Source: an uncultured Bacilli bacterium (GTDB taxonomy: Bacteria > Bacillota_I > Bacilli_A > RF39 > UBA660). Taken from it: 36,705 nucleotides of DNA. The translations under genes were made by a program, and so were the position numbers. The DNA lies in NCBI GenBank assembly GCA_947624705.1, contig CANQLL010000007.1, positions 1 through 36,705 on the forward strand. Reading direction: 5' to 3'. Shown here in pieces: positions 15,880 through 23,016 of the stretch; position 1 is the first letter of the stretch; each line of letters starts with the position of its first letter. The notes beneath the pieces were generated by a model. That model did not search any database and was not told the origin of the DNA. It saw only the letters and a program-made list of their open reading frames with translations.

Positions 15880-16823
15880 AAAAATGTTTTTTAGGAATTG
15901 ATATTGGTTCAATTTCGACTAAGGGTGTTATTATTGATGAAGATAATAATATTTTATATAGTGATTATTTATGGACAGAGGGTAATCCCATTGAAGCTGT
16001 CAAAAGATTGTTAGCTAATTTAAAAAAAGATTTTGATGAGCAAAAATATAAAGTAGTAGCCGTTGGGACAACGGGTAGTGCGCGCAGATTAATCGGAACC
16101 ATTTTACATGCTAGTATTATTAAAAATGAAATAACAGCTCATGCCATTGGGACTACTTCTTTATATCCAAAGATAAGAACCATTTTAGAAATAGGGGGTC
16201 AAGATTCAAAAATTATTTTAATCGAAGATGGCATAGTTGTTGATTATGCAATGAATACTTTATGTGCTGCCGGGACTGGTTCCTTTTTATCCTCTCAAGC
16301 TAAAAGATTAAATGTTAAAGTTGAAGATTTTGGCGATATTGCTTTGCAAAGTAAAAATCCCACTAAAATTGCGGCCAGGTGTACAGTTTTTGCGGAATCA
16401 GACTTAGTTCATAAAGCCCAAATGGGCTATAAAAAAGAAGATATAATCGCTGGATTATGTAAAAGTGTCGCGCTGAATTATTTAAATAATGTCGGTAAAG
16501 GTAAAAATATTAAACCACCTATTATTTTTCAAGGGGGAGTTAGTAAGAATAAAGGTGTCAAAAAAGCTTTTGAAGATTTATTAGGTTGTGAAGTTATTGC
16601 TCCAAAAGAGGGTCATTTAATGGGAGCTTTAGGAGTTGCTATTTTAGCCAAAAATAGCAACAAAGAAATTGATTTTGATTTTAATGTAACAGATATAAAC
16701 TTTGAAACAAGGGGAGTTGAATGTCATAAATGTCCAAATAATTGTGAAATAATTTGTGTCATGCAAAATAAAAAATTATTGGATGCCTGGGGTAATCGTT
16801 GTGAGGCAGGAAGTGTCAAATAA
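15876..16823 (+). CDS. BadF/BadG/BcrA/BcrD-type dehydratase activase ATPase
   Basis: ASKHA-fold ATPase that, in characterised members, drives electron transfer to a dehydratase through a [4Fe-4S] cluster bridging a dimer. The phosphate-1 loop GIDIGSISTKG begins at residue 7; GGQDSK is at 107-112; the cluster cysteines are Cys130 in NTLCAAGTGSF and Cys169 in AARCTVFAESD, in the usual spacing. Length 315. Unlike the roughly 260-residue minimal activases it has a C-terminal tail with a cysteine group (ECHKCPNNCEIICV), probably a second metal site. Its ATG overlaps the preceding TGA as ATGA, confirming UGA as a stop. Confidence 0.9.
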   Translation: MKKCFLGIDIGSISTKGVIIDEDNNILYSDYLWTEGNPIEAVKRLLANLKKDFDEQKYKVVAVGTTGSARRLIGTILHASIIKNEITAHAIGTTSLYPKIRTILEIGGQDSKIILIEDGIVVDYAMNTLCAAGTGSFLSSQAKRLNVKVEDFGDIALQSKNPTKIAARCTVFAESDLVHKAQMGYKKEDIIAGLCKSVALNYLNNVGKGKNIKPPIIFQGGVSKNKGVKKAFEDLLGCEVIAPKEGHLMGALGVAILAKNSNKEIDFDFNVTDINFETRGVECHKCPNNCEIICVMQNKKLLDAWGNRCEAGSVK

Positions 16824-16955
16824 AACAATTTTCATTGTGTAAAGCAGGAAAATAAGCTTATAAAAAAATTATCAAAATTTAAAAATAATTACGCTCATTT
16901 AATATATTATCGGTTTATTTTCAAATTCCTTTTTTTGTTAATTTTTCCAAAAAAG

Positions 16956-17050
16956 TGTCAAGTGTAAAGAAAAATAAATTTATACTTGACAAATGTTCGG
17001 GGGGGGTTAAAATATTATTATGTAAACCTAGAAAATATACTTTACATAAT
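16956..17050 (+). promoter_or_regulatory. Family promoter cassette 1 with poly-G spacer and leader hairpin
   Basis: Three elements in order. An inverted repeat TGTCAAGT (16956-16963) / ACTTGACA (16984-16991) overlaps the -35 box TTGACA (16986-16991). A 16-base spacer contains eight G (16999-17006) and is followed by TAAAAT (17008-17013). A leader inverted repeat ATTATGTAAA (17017-17026) / TTTACATAAT (17041-17050) has a 14-base loop directly before the ribosome binding site. The same layout precedes two paralogous genes. G-tract length changes would alter promoter spacing. Confidence 0.8.
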
Positions 17051-17067
17051 GGAAAGGAAAGATTAGC

Positions 17068-18573
17068 ATGAAAAAAATAAAATTTAAATGGAATGGAAGA
17101 GTAGTAGCTTTAGCATTTACGTCTTTAGCTTTAGTAATGTTGCTAAGTGTATCATATGCTTACTTTGTCTCTAAAGTAGAGGGAAATGAAGATGCTAAAG
17201 CTACTGACATAACTGCTGGAAAAATGGAACTGGAATATGACGGAACAAGTATCGTAGGAATAGAAAATGCTTTACCAGGAGATAAAAAAGTAATAACATT
17301 TACTGTAAGAAATATTGGTACTGTAACTACGCAATATAATGTTGATTTAACTAATGTAACAAATGGATTTATAAAAGATGAATTAGTATATAGTATCAAA
17401 AGAAATAAAGAAGAAGCAAAAGGAGAAACACCATTACCAAAAAGTGCTACCACTTTACTAGAGGGAGTAAGTATAGAAAAAGATCAAACAGATACATATG
17501 AGTTAACAATCGAATTTAAAGAAACCTATTCAGAACAAAATTATAATCAAGGAAAAAGCTTTAATGGATTAATTCAAATAAATAGCTATACACCACCTGA
17601 GAAAATAAAAACAATCTTAGGAGTAACATATCCAGTTATTCAAGAAGAACCAGACTTTACCAAAGGTTTTCCAAATGCCAATACCCTAGAAGCAGATATA
17701 ACTAAAGGAAGTGGTTTATATAAAACAGAAGATGACTATGGAGGAACAAGTTATATTTTTCGAGGTCAAGTAGATAATAATTATGTTCATTTTGCCAACC
17801 AAGATTGGCGAATTCTAAGAGTCAATGGCGACGGAACAATCCGATTAATGTTAAAAGATAAATTACCAAATAATTCAAAATATAATCATTATACTTATGA
17901 AAGTTCAACTCCCCAACATGAAAAAGTAGGCTACACCAGTGGAGGAATAGCCTGTACAAATAGTGCACCATGTCAAATAACATATGATAGTACAACCCAA
18001 ACATTTACAAATCCAAATGAGTCCCAAACAAATAGTACAATTAAAGTAGCATTAGAAGACTGGTATAAAACAAATTTAAATGAATTTGATGAGCAGATAG
18101 CCTATGGCTTATTCTGTAATGATATAAGTTACGGTCATGGAACCGATGATGGTTCAACAAGTACATTATATTATGGAGCGTACCAGAGATTATATTCAAG
18201 TACAACAAATGTAACCCCAACCCTGGTATGTCCGGACCAAATAGACAAAAATAAACAACCAAGAACATATGGAGGACTATATAAAAGTAAAATAGGATTA
18301 ATAACAGCTGATGAACTAGCAATGGGAGGATTTTCATATAATAGTCCATATGCATCCGAGCAAAATTATTTAAGACGAAGTTATACGTATTGGACGGCCT
18401 CGCCTAGCGACTCTAATAACTATGCTAGTGTATTCTATGCTCGCAGTGCAGGTCGCTTGGTCAGCGACCATGCTTCTAGTAGCTGGGCCGTGGTGCCAGT
18501 TATCAATCTGAAAACTGATAATCTAACGTATTCAGGTACGGGCGAAGTTGACGACCCAATTAATATTGAATAA
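17068..18573 (+). CDS. SipW-type signal peptide protein with DUF6273-like variable C-terminus, copy 1
   Basis: A 501-residue exported protein. Residues about 9-33 (WNGRVVALAFTSLALVMLL onward, ending SVSYAYF) form the long signal peptide type processed by SipW, as in TasA/CotN and camelysin-like proteins. Residues about 35-185 form a beta-rich domain (PGDKKVITFTVRNIGTVTTQY) like that family. From about 215, YIFRGQVDNNYVHFANQDWR starts a second domain that ends in YWTASPS...VVPVINLKTDN, like DUF6273/C-type-lectin-like proteins. The tip at 18394-18498 is 55% GC (58 of 105 by hand) and unlike its paralogues. No sorting motif or C-terminal anchor. Start ATG has GGAAAGGAAAG upstream. Two paralogues lie at 23991 and 34824. 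Confidence 0.85.
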   Translation: MKKIKFKWNGRVVALAFTSLALVMLLSVSYAYFVSKVEGNEDAKATDITAGKMELEYDGTSIVGIENALPGDKKVITFTVRNIGTVTTQYNVDLTNVTNGFIKDELVYSIKRNKEEAKGETPLPKSATTLLEGVSIEKDQTDTYELTIEFKETYSEQNYNQGKSFNGLIQINSYTPPEKIKTILGVTYPVIQEEPDFTKGFPNANTLEADITKGSGLYKTEDDYGGTSYIFRGQVDNNYVHFANQDWRILRVNGDGTIRLMLKDKLPNNSKYNHYTYESSTPQHEKVGYTSGGIACTNSAPCQITYDSTTQTFTNPNESQTNSTIKVALEDWYKTNLNEFDEQIAYGLFCNDISYGHGTDDGSTSTLYYGAYQRLYSSTTNVTPTLVCPDQIDKNKQPRTYGGLYKSKIGLITADELAMGGFSYNSPYASEQNYLRRSYTYWTASPSDSNNYASVFYARSAGRLVSDHASSSWAVVPVINLKTDNLTYSGTGEVDDPINIE

Positions 18574-18644
18574 AATAAATATTCATGATAAACTATAACT
18601 AGTTAAGCAAGGAATATTTAAAGTAATTTATAAAATTTAAATTA

Positions 18645-18805
18645 AAGAGATTTTGTGGTTGGTGCAAACAAAAAAGTTTTATAAACGAAATTACAAAATA
18701 GGAGCTTAAAACGGTTAACTTCGTTAAAGGTTTAAAGTGTATGATAAAATCATAAATTAAGGTGGTACCACGCTTAGCTGCGTCCTTAAGTTTATGATTT
18801 TTTAT
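18645..18805 (+). ncRNA. T-box leader (tyrosine) of tyrS
   Basis: The conserved T-box core GGTGGTACCACG is at 18761-18772, followed by GCGTCCTT. A terminator stem of about 16 bp pairs 18747-18762 with 18784-18800 (one bulge) and runs into T-rich sequence, so terminator and antiterminator share bases as expected. Stem I probably begins near AAAGAGA...GGTTGGTGCAAAC (about 18645-18670). A TAC triplet at 18692-18694 is the candidate tyrosine specifier codon; its placement in the loop was judged by eye. Uncharged tRNA-Tyr would allow read-through into tyrS. Confidence 0.88.
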
Positions 18806-18826
18806 TTTTTAAAGGAGGAATTTTTT

Positions 18827-20038
18827 ATGACATGTTTTGAAGAATTAAAAGAAAGAGGTTTAATTAAAGATATTTCTAGTCCCGAAGTAGAAAAATTATT
18901 AAATGAAAAACAAATTACTTTTTATATCGGTACTGATCCTACTGCTGATAGTTTACATATTGGTCATCTATCTTCTTTTCTAATCTGTAAAAGATTAGCC
19001 GATTATGGTCATAGACCTATTATCTTAGTAGGCGGAGCAACCGGGATGATCGGCGATCCGCGTCCCTCAAGTGAACGTCCTTTAATAACTAAAGAAGAAG
19101 TTCAACACAATTTTAAATGTTTAAAAACTCAATTAGAAAAATTATTTCCTGGTGTAATTGTTGTGGATAATTATGAATGGAGTAAAAATATTAATTTCTT
19201 AGATTATTTAAGAGATTATGGTAAATATTTTAATGTTAATTATATGATTAATAAAGATATTATTAGAAGAAGACTTGATGAGGGAATAACTTATACGGAA
19301 TTTTCTTATATGATAATGCAATCTTTAGATTTCTTACATCTTTATGAAAATAATAATTGTTTAATGCAAGTAGCTGGTCAAGATCAATGGGGTAATATTA
19401 CTTCAGGAATAGAATTAATTCGTAAAAAATTAGGAAAAGAAGCTTATGCTTTTACGATGCCTCTTGTTACTAAAAAAGATGGAACTAAATTTGGTAAAAG
19501 TGAAAAAGGAGCTTTATGGTTAGATAAAGAAAAAACTTCTCCTTATGAGTTATATCAATTTTTCTTAAATGCTGAAGATGAAATGGTTATTAATTATTTA
19601 AAAATATTTACCTTTCTATCTTTAGATGAAATAAAAGAATTAGAAAAAAAACATCAATCTTCTCCCGAAACGCGCGAGGCCGCAAAAACTTTAGCTTTTG
19701 AAGTAGTTAAATTTGTTCATGGAGAAAATGAAGCAATTAAAGCTAAAGAAACTAGTGAAAAAATCTTTGCTAGTGGTGGAATAAGTGAAGATATGCCAAG
19801 TGTAAATTTAGCTTCTTCTACTTTAAAAGAAGGTCTTACTTTAATAGATTTATTATTCTTAACCAATATTGTTCCATCTAAAAGTGAAGCTAGAAGATTA
19901 ATTGTACAAGGGGGAATTGCTATTAATAAAGAAAAACAATTAGACCCAAATTTCTTAATTAATGAAAATACTTTAGAAAATGGCACAATAATTATTAAAA
20001 AAGGTAAAAAAAATATTTGGAAAGTTGATATTAATTAA
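18827..20038 (+). CDS. tyrS: Tyrosine--tRNA ligase
   Basis: Class I synthetase attaching tyrosine to tRNA-Tyr, about 403 residues. Signatures: FYIGTDPTADSLHIGHL (HIGH motif), GGATGMIGDP, QVAGQDQWGNITSG and the KFGKS loop (KMSKS equivalent). The C-terminal S4-like RNA-binding domain is present (SEARRLIVQGGIAIN). The ATG at 18827 follows AAAGGAGG, and an upstream in-frame ATG at 18794 falls inside the T-box terminator, so it is excluded. Expression is controlled by the T-box leader. A terminator hairpin overlaps its stop codon. Confidence 0.97.
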   Translation: MTCFEELKERGLIKDISSPEVEKLLNEKQITFYIGTDPTADSLHIGHLSSFLICKRLADYGHRPIILVGGATGMIGDPRPSSERPLITKEEVQHNFKCLKTQLEKLFPGVIVVDNYEWSKNINFLDYLRDYGKYFNVNYMINKDIIRRRLDEGITYTEFSYMIMQSLDFLHLYENNNCLMQVAGQDQWGNITSGIELIRKKLGKEAYAFTMPLVTKKDGTKFGKSEKGALWLDKEKTSPYELYQFFLNAEDEMVINYLKIFTFLSLDEIKELEKKHQSSPETREAAKTLAFEVVKFVHGENEAIKAKETSEKIFASGGISEDMPSVNLASSTLKEGLTLIDLLFLTNIVPSKSEARRLIVQGGIAINKEKQLDPNFLINENTLENGTIIIKKGKKNIWKVDIN

Positions 20039-20052
20039 TATTAACTTTTTTT
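20021..20052 (+). terminator. tyrS terminator overlapping the stop codon
   Basis: AAAGTTGATATTAA (20021-20034) pairs with TTAATATTAACTTT (20035-20048) with one G-T pair, followed by more T. Confidence 0.75.
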
Positions 20053-20086
20053 AATAAAAAATAATATCTTTTTTATAATTGGTTAT

Positions 20087-20094
20087 GCTAAAAT
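20087..20094 (+). promoter_or_regulatory. Possible promoter of the DapB-like gene
   Basis: TATGC before TAAAAT (20089-20094) resembles an extended -10 element, 20 bases before the ATG at 20114. The -35 is not clear. Confidence 0.4.
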
Positions 20095-20113
20095 AGAGAT
20101 GGAGGATAAAAAG

Positions 20114-21190
20114 ATGGAAAAAAAGTTAAAAGTATTTCAAATTGGTTGTGGAAAGATGAGTAAATACACCATGCGTTATGTTTATGAGCATGGTGGACAG
20201 ATAGTTGGAGCAGTTGATATTAATTTAGATTTAGTGGGTAAAGATATTGCTGATATTATGGATTGTGAAGATAAAAAAGTTTTAATTGATAATGTCGATA
20301 ATTTAGAAGCTTTATTAGAAGAAACAAAACCAGATATAGCAATTGTAACGACTATGAGTTTACTAAGTGATTTAAAAGAAGTCTTAATGACCTGTGCAAA
20401 ATGTGGAGTTAATGCTATTACGACATGTGAAGAAGCATTTTTTGCTAGTAATTCTAATCCTAATTTATTTGAAGATATCGACGCTTTAGCTAAAGCTAAT
20501 AATTGTACAATAGTTGGTTCGGGTTATCAAGATTTTGCTTGGGGTCATTTAGTGGCAGCTATGGCTTCTTCAGTTCATAAAATAACAAAAATTAAAGGTA
20601 GTTCTTCCTATAATGTTGAAGATTATGGCATAGCTTTAGCTAAAGCCCATGGGGCAGGATTATCTTTAGAAGATTTTGAAACGGAAGTAGCTTCTTCCGA
20701 TAATATCACTGAAGAAGAAAGAAAAAAACAAATCGAAAATGGCAATTTTATGCCTTCTTATATGTGGAATGTCGTGGGCTGGTTGGCTGATAAATTAAAT
20801 TTACATATTATAACGCAAACGCAAAAATGTATTCCTAAAATTGATGAAGAAGATTTAACATCAAGTACTTTAAAAATGACAATTAAAGCAGGAGATGCCA
20901 CTGGCATGAGTGCTATTGTTACTGCAGAAACGGCCGAAGGCATAACTTTGGAAGCTGAATGTATCGGTAAAGTTTATAATGAAAATGAATTTGATCAAAA
21001 TATTTGGACCATTGAGGGGGAACCTGATTTAACCGTGGAAATGGATAGACCAGATACTGTGAAACTTACTTGTGCTAATATTGTTAATCGTTTAGTTGAT
21101 GTTATAAATAGTAAACCGGGATTTATCTCTACTTCAAAATTACCTGAATTAAAATATTTAACTAAACCTTTTAATGAGTATCTTAAATAA
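20114..21190 (+). CDS. DapB-like NAD(P)-dependent oxidoreductase (diaminopentanoate dehydrogenase-like)
   Basis: About 358 residues with an N-terminal Rossmann domain of the dihydrodipicolinate reductase type (KVFQIGCGKMSKYTMRYV, then GAVDINLDLVGKD and PDIAIVTTMS). The middle GSGYQDFAWGHLVAAMA and the overall length match the group containing 2,4-diaminopentanoate dehydrogenase of amino-acid-fermenting Clostridia rather than true DapB (about 250 residues). The substrate cannot be told; no ornithine-fermentation genes are adjacent. The ATG at 20114 has GGAGG seven bases upstream; an ATG at 20099 overlaps that site. Monocistronic between terminators. Confidence 0.75.
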   Translation: MEKKLKVFQIGCGKMSKYTMRYVYEHGGQIVGAVDINLDLVGKDIADIMDCEDKKVLIDNVDNLEALLEETKPDIAIVTTMSLLSDLKEVLMTCAKCGVNAITTCEEAFFASNSNPNLFEDIDALAKANNCTIVGSGYQDFAWGHLVAAMASSVHKITKIKGSSSYNVEDYGIALAKAHGAGLSLEDFETEVASSDNITEEERKKQIENGNFMPSYMWNVVGWLADKLNLHIITQTQKCIPKIDEEDLTSSTLKMTIKAGDATGMSAIVTAETAEGITLEAECIGKVYNENEFDQNIWTIEGEPDLTVEMDRPDTVKLTCANIVNRLVDVINSKPGFISTSKLPELKYLTKPFNEYLK

Positions 21191-21202
21191 GATACTCATT
21201 TT
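21173..21202. terminator. Bidirectional terminator over the stop codon
   Basis: AATGAGTATCTTA (21173-21185) pairs perfectly with TAAGATACTCATT (21188-21200), tight loop, followed by TT. It lies between convergent genes ending at 21190 and 21201. Confidence 0.8.
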
Positions 21203-21725
21203 AGATTAAATTATTTAAAATACTTTCAAATATTTTGACATGATTTTCTTCATCTAAAATAATTCGGTTAAAAATATCAGTAATAGTTTTATCATTAGCT
21301 TCTTTAATTAATTTTTGATAAAGTTTAATTGCTTTTTGTTCATCGACTATATTTTCTTTAATAAATTCTAAAATATTATTTTCATAACTAATAAAACTAC
21401 TTTGCCAATAATTTTCGTTTTCAACTTTATTTATATAAGTGTAAGTAGGCGAAATTCCTAATTTTTTTAAAATTTCGCCTACTATTTCTAAATGTTTCAT
21501 TTCGACAATAGCTATACTTTTTAAAACTTCTTTTATTTCTTTAAAATCTTCACTTAAACTTATATGTTGATAAATATATTTAGTTATACAAGAAAGTTCG
21601 CTTATATGTCCACAATAAGCTTTTTTAATCTTATAGGCTAAATTAATATTAGGTTTTAAATTATTTATACTAGGATAGGGTATATCTAAAACAACATTTA
21701 AACCATTAATCATATTATATTGCAT
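21201..21725 (-). CDS. Ferritin-like di-metal four-helix protein
   Basis: A 174-residue soluble protein with the metal-ligand pattern of the ferritin-like superfamily: Glu43 (HISELS), Glu75-x2-His78 (IVEMKHLE), Glu129 (VDEQKA) and Glu159-x2-His162 (LDEENHVKIF), each in one of four predicted helices. It matches the small ferritin-like/manganese-catalase-like proteins of Clostridia that begin with a PYP-I segment (here IPYPSINN). A role in oxidative stress or metal handling is plausible, and a spore-coat CotJC-like link is possible but not shown. AGGTGAT lies three bases before the ATG. The start region sits in a 16-bp inverted repeat. Confidence 0.78.
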   Translation of the reverse strand: MQYNMINGLNVVLDIPYPSINNLKPNINLAYKIKKAYCGHISELSCITKYIYQHISLSEDFKEIKEVLKSIAIVEMKHLEIVGEILKKLGISPTYTYINKVENENYWQSSFISYENNILEFIKENIVDEQKAIKLYQKLIKEANDKTITDIFNRIILDEENHVKIFESILNNLI

Positions 21726-21758
21726 ATAATCACCTATTAAAAATTATATGCAATATAA
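21715..21758. repeat. 16-bp inverted repeat over the ferritin-like gene start
   Basis: Arms 21715-21730 and 21743-21758 are perfect reverse complements, 12-base spacer. On the minus strand one arm covers the ATG and the AGGTGAT ribosome binding site falls at the loop edge, so the transcript could fold over its own initiation region. Confidence 0.7.
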
Positions 21759-21768
21759 GCATATTTAT

Positions 21769-21797
21769 TTTACAAAGTAAATAAATTGTGTTATAGT
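21769..21797 (+). promoter_or_regulatory. Promoter of the hypothetical gene at 21827
   Basis: TTTACA (21769-21774), 17-base spacer, TATAGT (21792-21797), 29 bases before the ATG. Confidence 0.6.
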
Positions 21798-21826
21798 ATT
21801 AATCACTATTAAAAGGGGTGTGGTTT

Positions 21827-22333
21827 ATGATAGATAGTAAAATGAAAGAATTTATAACTTTATCTATTATTCTTTCTACCGTTTTTGGTGGAGCTATAAG
21901 CAAGAAAAAAATAAATAATTTTATTAATAATAATGAATTAAATAAAGCCGGTATAAAAATAGAAGATACTTATTATCCTAAATTATCTCAAGTTAATACC
22001 GAAAAAGATTTTTTTGAAATACCTTATTATATTAATAATTTTGAAAATAATGATATTATTTATATAAGATTAAATAAGCAAACAAATAAATATAAAATTG
22101 TAAGTATAAAAAAAGAATATTTTCCTTCTTTTACTTTAAAATTAAAAAAGGAAGAAGTAGATAATGAGAAATTATTTATGTCTTTACACGATAATTCATT
22201 TATCAATATTGTTCCAATTGAAAAAGAAATTATTAAAGTTCAATCACGAGATAATTTAAAAATTAAAAAATATATAAGTTATCAAGAATATAAATCTAGT
22301 AATAATTTATCATTTAAAAAAATAAATAAATAG
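21827..22333 (+). CDS. Hypothetical protein
   Basis: A 168-residue lysine- and asparagine-rich protein that I do not recognise. Residues about 7-23 (FITLSIILSTVFGGAIS) are hydrophobic and could be a membrane anchor or weak signal sequence, followed by a basic stretch (KKKINNF). The remainder alternates charged and aromatic residues, consistent with a beta-containing extracytoplasmic or membrane-attached domain. The ATG at 21827 is chosen because AAGGGGTG lies upstream. It is convergent with the small membrane protein gene ending at 22334; both stops lie in one long palindrome. Confidence 0.6.
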   Translation: MIDSKMKEFITLSIILSTVFGGAISKKKINNFINNNELNKAGIKIEDTYYPKLSQVNTEKDFFEIPYYINNFENNDIIYIRLNKQTNKYKIVSIKKEYFPSFTLKLKKEEVDNEKLFMSLHDNSFINIVPIEKEIIKVQSRDNLKIKKYISYQEYKSSNNLSFKKINK

Positions 22334-22350
22334 CTATTTATTTATTTTTT
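22317..22350. terminator. 34-bp perfect palindrome acting as shared terminator
   Basis: Centred between 22333 and 22334, 17 bases each side pair perfectly; T/A-rich tails on both strands. It contains the stop codons of both convergent genes. Confidence 0.75.
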
Positions 22351-22537
22351 GGGTAAATATATAAAGAATTATAAAAGCTGCAACGACAATTAAAATCATT
22401 ATAGATATTTCATGAGGAAAAAACTTATCAAAAGCTGAAATGATTACATCAAATATATGAACAAAGAATTTTCCTATTTTACCAAAAAAAGCTCCAATAG
22501 ATTTTTCTAGTTTTTCAAAATTAATTGCTATAATCAT
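22334..22537 (-). CDS. Small single-pass membrane protein
   Basis: 67 residues. Residues about 15-42 form an amphipathic, phenylalanine-rich segment (GKIGKFFVHIFDVIISAF), then HEISIMILIVVAAFIILYIF is a clear membrane helix with a short basic tail (QKINK). Ribosome binding site GAGAGATG lies upstream of the ATG. No known family. The coding call rests on the good start context, the sensible topology and its fit between neighbouring genes. Confidence 0.55.
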   Translation of the reverse strand: MIIAINFEKLEKSIGAFFGKIGKFFVHIFDVIISAFDKFFPHEISIMILIVVAAFIILYIFTQKINK

Positions 22538-22616
22538 TTATAATCATCTCTCTTTTCTTAATTATAGGATAGATGTTAACTAATTGCTAGAATTAAAATA
22601 AAAACTAGGCGTTTAA

Positions 22617-22645
22617 TTTACATCTAAATTTATCCATGATATACT
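22617..22645 (+). promoter_or_regulatory. Promoter of rbfA-truB
   Basis: TTTACA (22617-22622), 17-base spacer, TATACT (22640-22645) with a TGn extension, 24 bases before the rbfA ATG. Confidence 0.7.
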
Positions 22646-22668
22646 TTTTTAAAGAAAGAGTGGTTTTT

Positions 22669-23016
22669 ATGACAAGTATTAAAATTAAAAGAATATCATC
22701 CCAAATTGCTAAAGAAGTAAGTGACATTTTAGCTAATGACTCTAGTGATGATACTTTTAAAAGTGTTACTATTACAGGGGCAGATGTAACTAATGATTTA
22801 AGTTTTGCTAAAATATATTTTACAACTATCGATAATAAAGAAACAATGTTAAAAGATTTAAAAGAAGCTTCTTCTTTTATTCGTAAAGAAATTGCCCAAA
22901 GATTAGATTTACGTCATACCCCAGAAATTTCTTTTCATTATGATGAATCTATTGAATATGGTAATAATATTGAAAGAATAATTAAAAATTTACATGAAGA
23001 AAAAGATGAACTATGA
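22669..23016 (+). CDS. rbfA: 30S ribosome-binding factor RbfA
   Basis: Ribosome maturation factor binding the 16S 5' region during cold-sensitive 30S assembly. 115 residues. Diagnostic blocks are IKRISSQIAKEVSDIL at the start, VTITGADVTNDLSFAKIYF in the middle and IRKEIAQRLDLRHTPEISF near the end, the KH-like fold of the family. The ATG at 22669 follows AAAGAGTGG; an upstream in-frame ATG (22636) would overlap the promoter -10. It overlaps truB by four bases (ATGA), the common Firmicutes pairing. Confidence 0.95.
   Translation: MTSIKIKRISSQIAKEVSDILANDSSDDTFKSVTITGADVTNDLSFAKIYFTTIDNKETMLKDLKEASSFIRKEIAQRLDLRHTPEISFHYDESIEYGNNIERIIKNLHEEKDEL

Noticed and set aside
16824-16955. tRNA or small RNA gene in the gap before the first surface gene
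   Set aside because: No cloverleaf, CCA end or conserved RNA motif could be found; the stretch is AT-rich without stable hairpins.
17017-17050. Leader inverted repeats as ends of a transposable element
   Set aside because: The arms flank only a 14-base loop, no transposase or target duplication is present, and the element sits identically relative to each start codon.
17160-17453. Open frames on the minus strand inside the surface protein genes (also about 24083-24322 and 34916-35209)
   Set aside because: They mirror the conserved plus-strand coding sequence, lack ribosome binding sites and have no recognisable domains.
18574-18640. AAATATTC...GAATATTT as terminator of the first surface gene
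   Set aside because: The loop is about 27 bases and no T-run follows; termination there is not supported.
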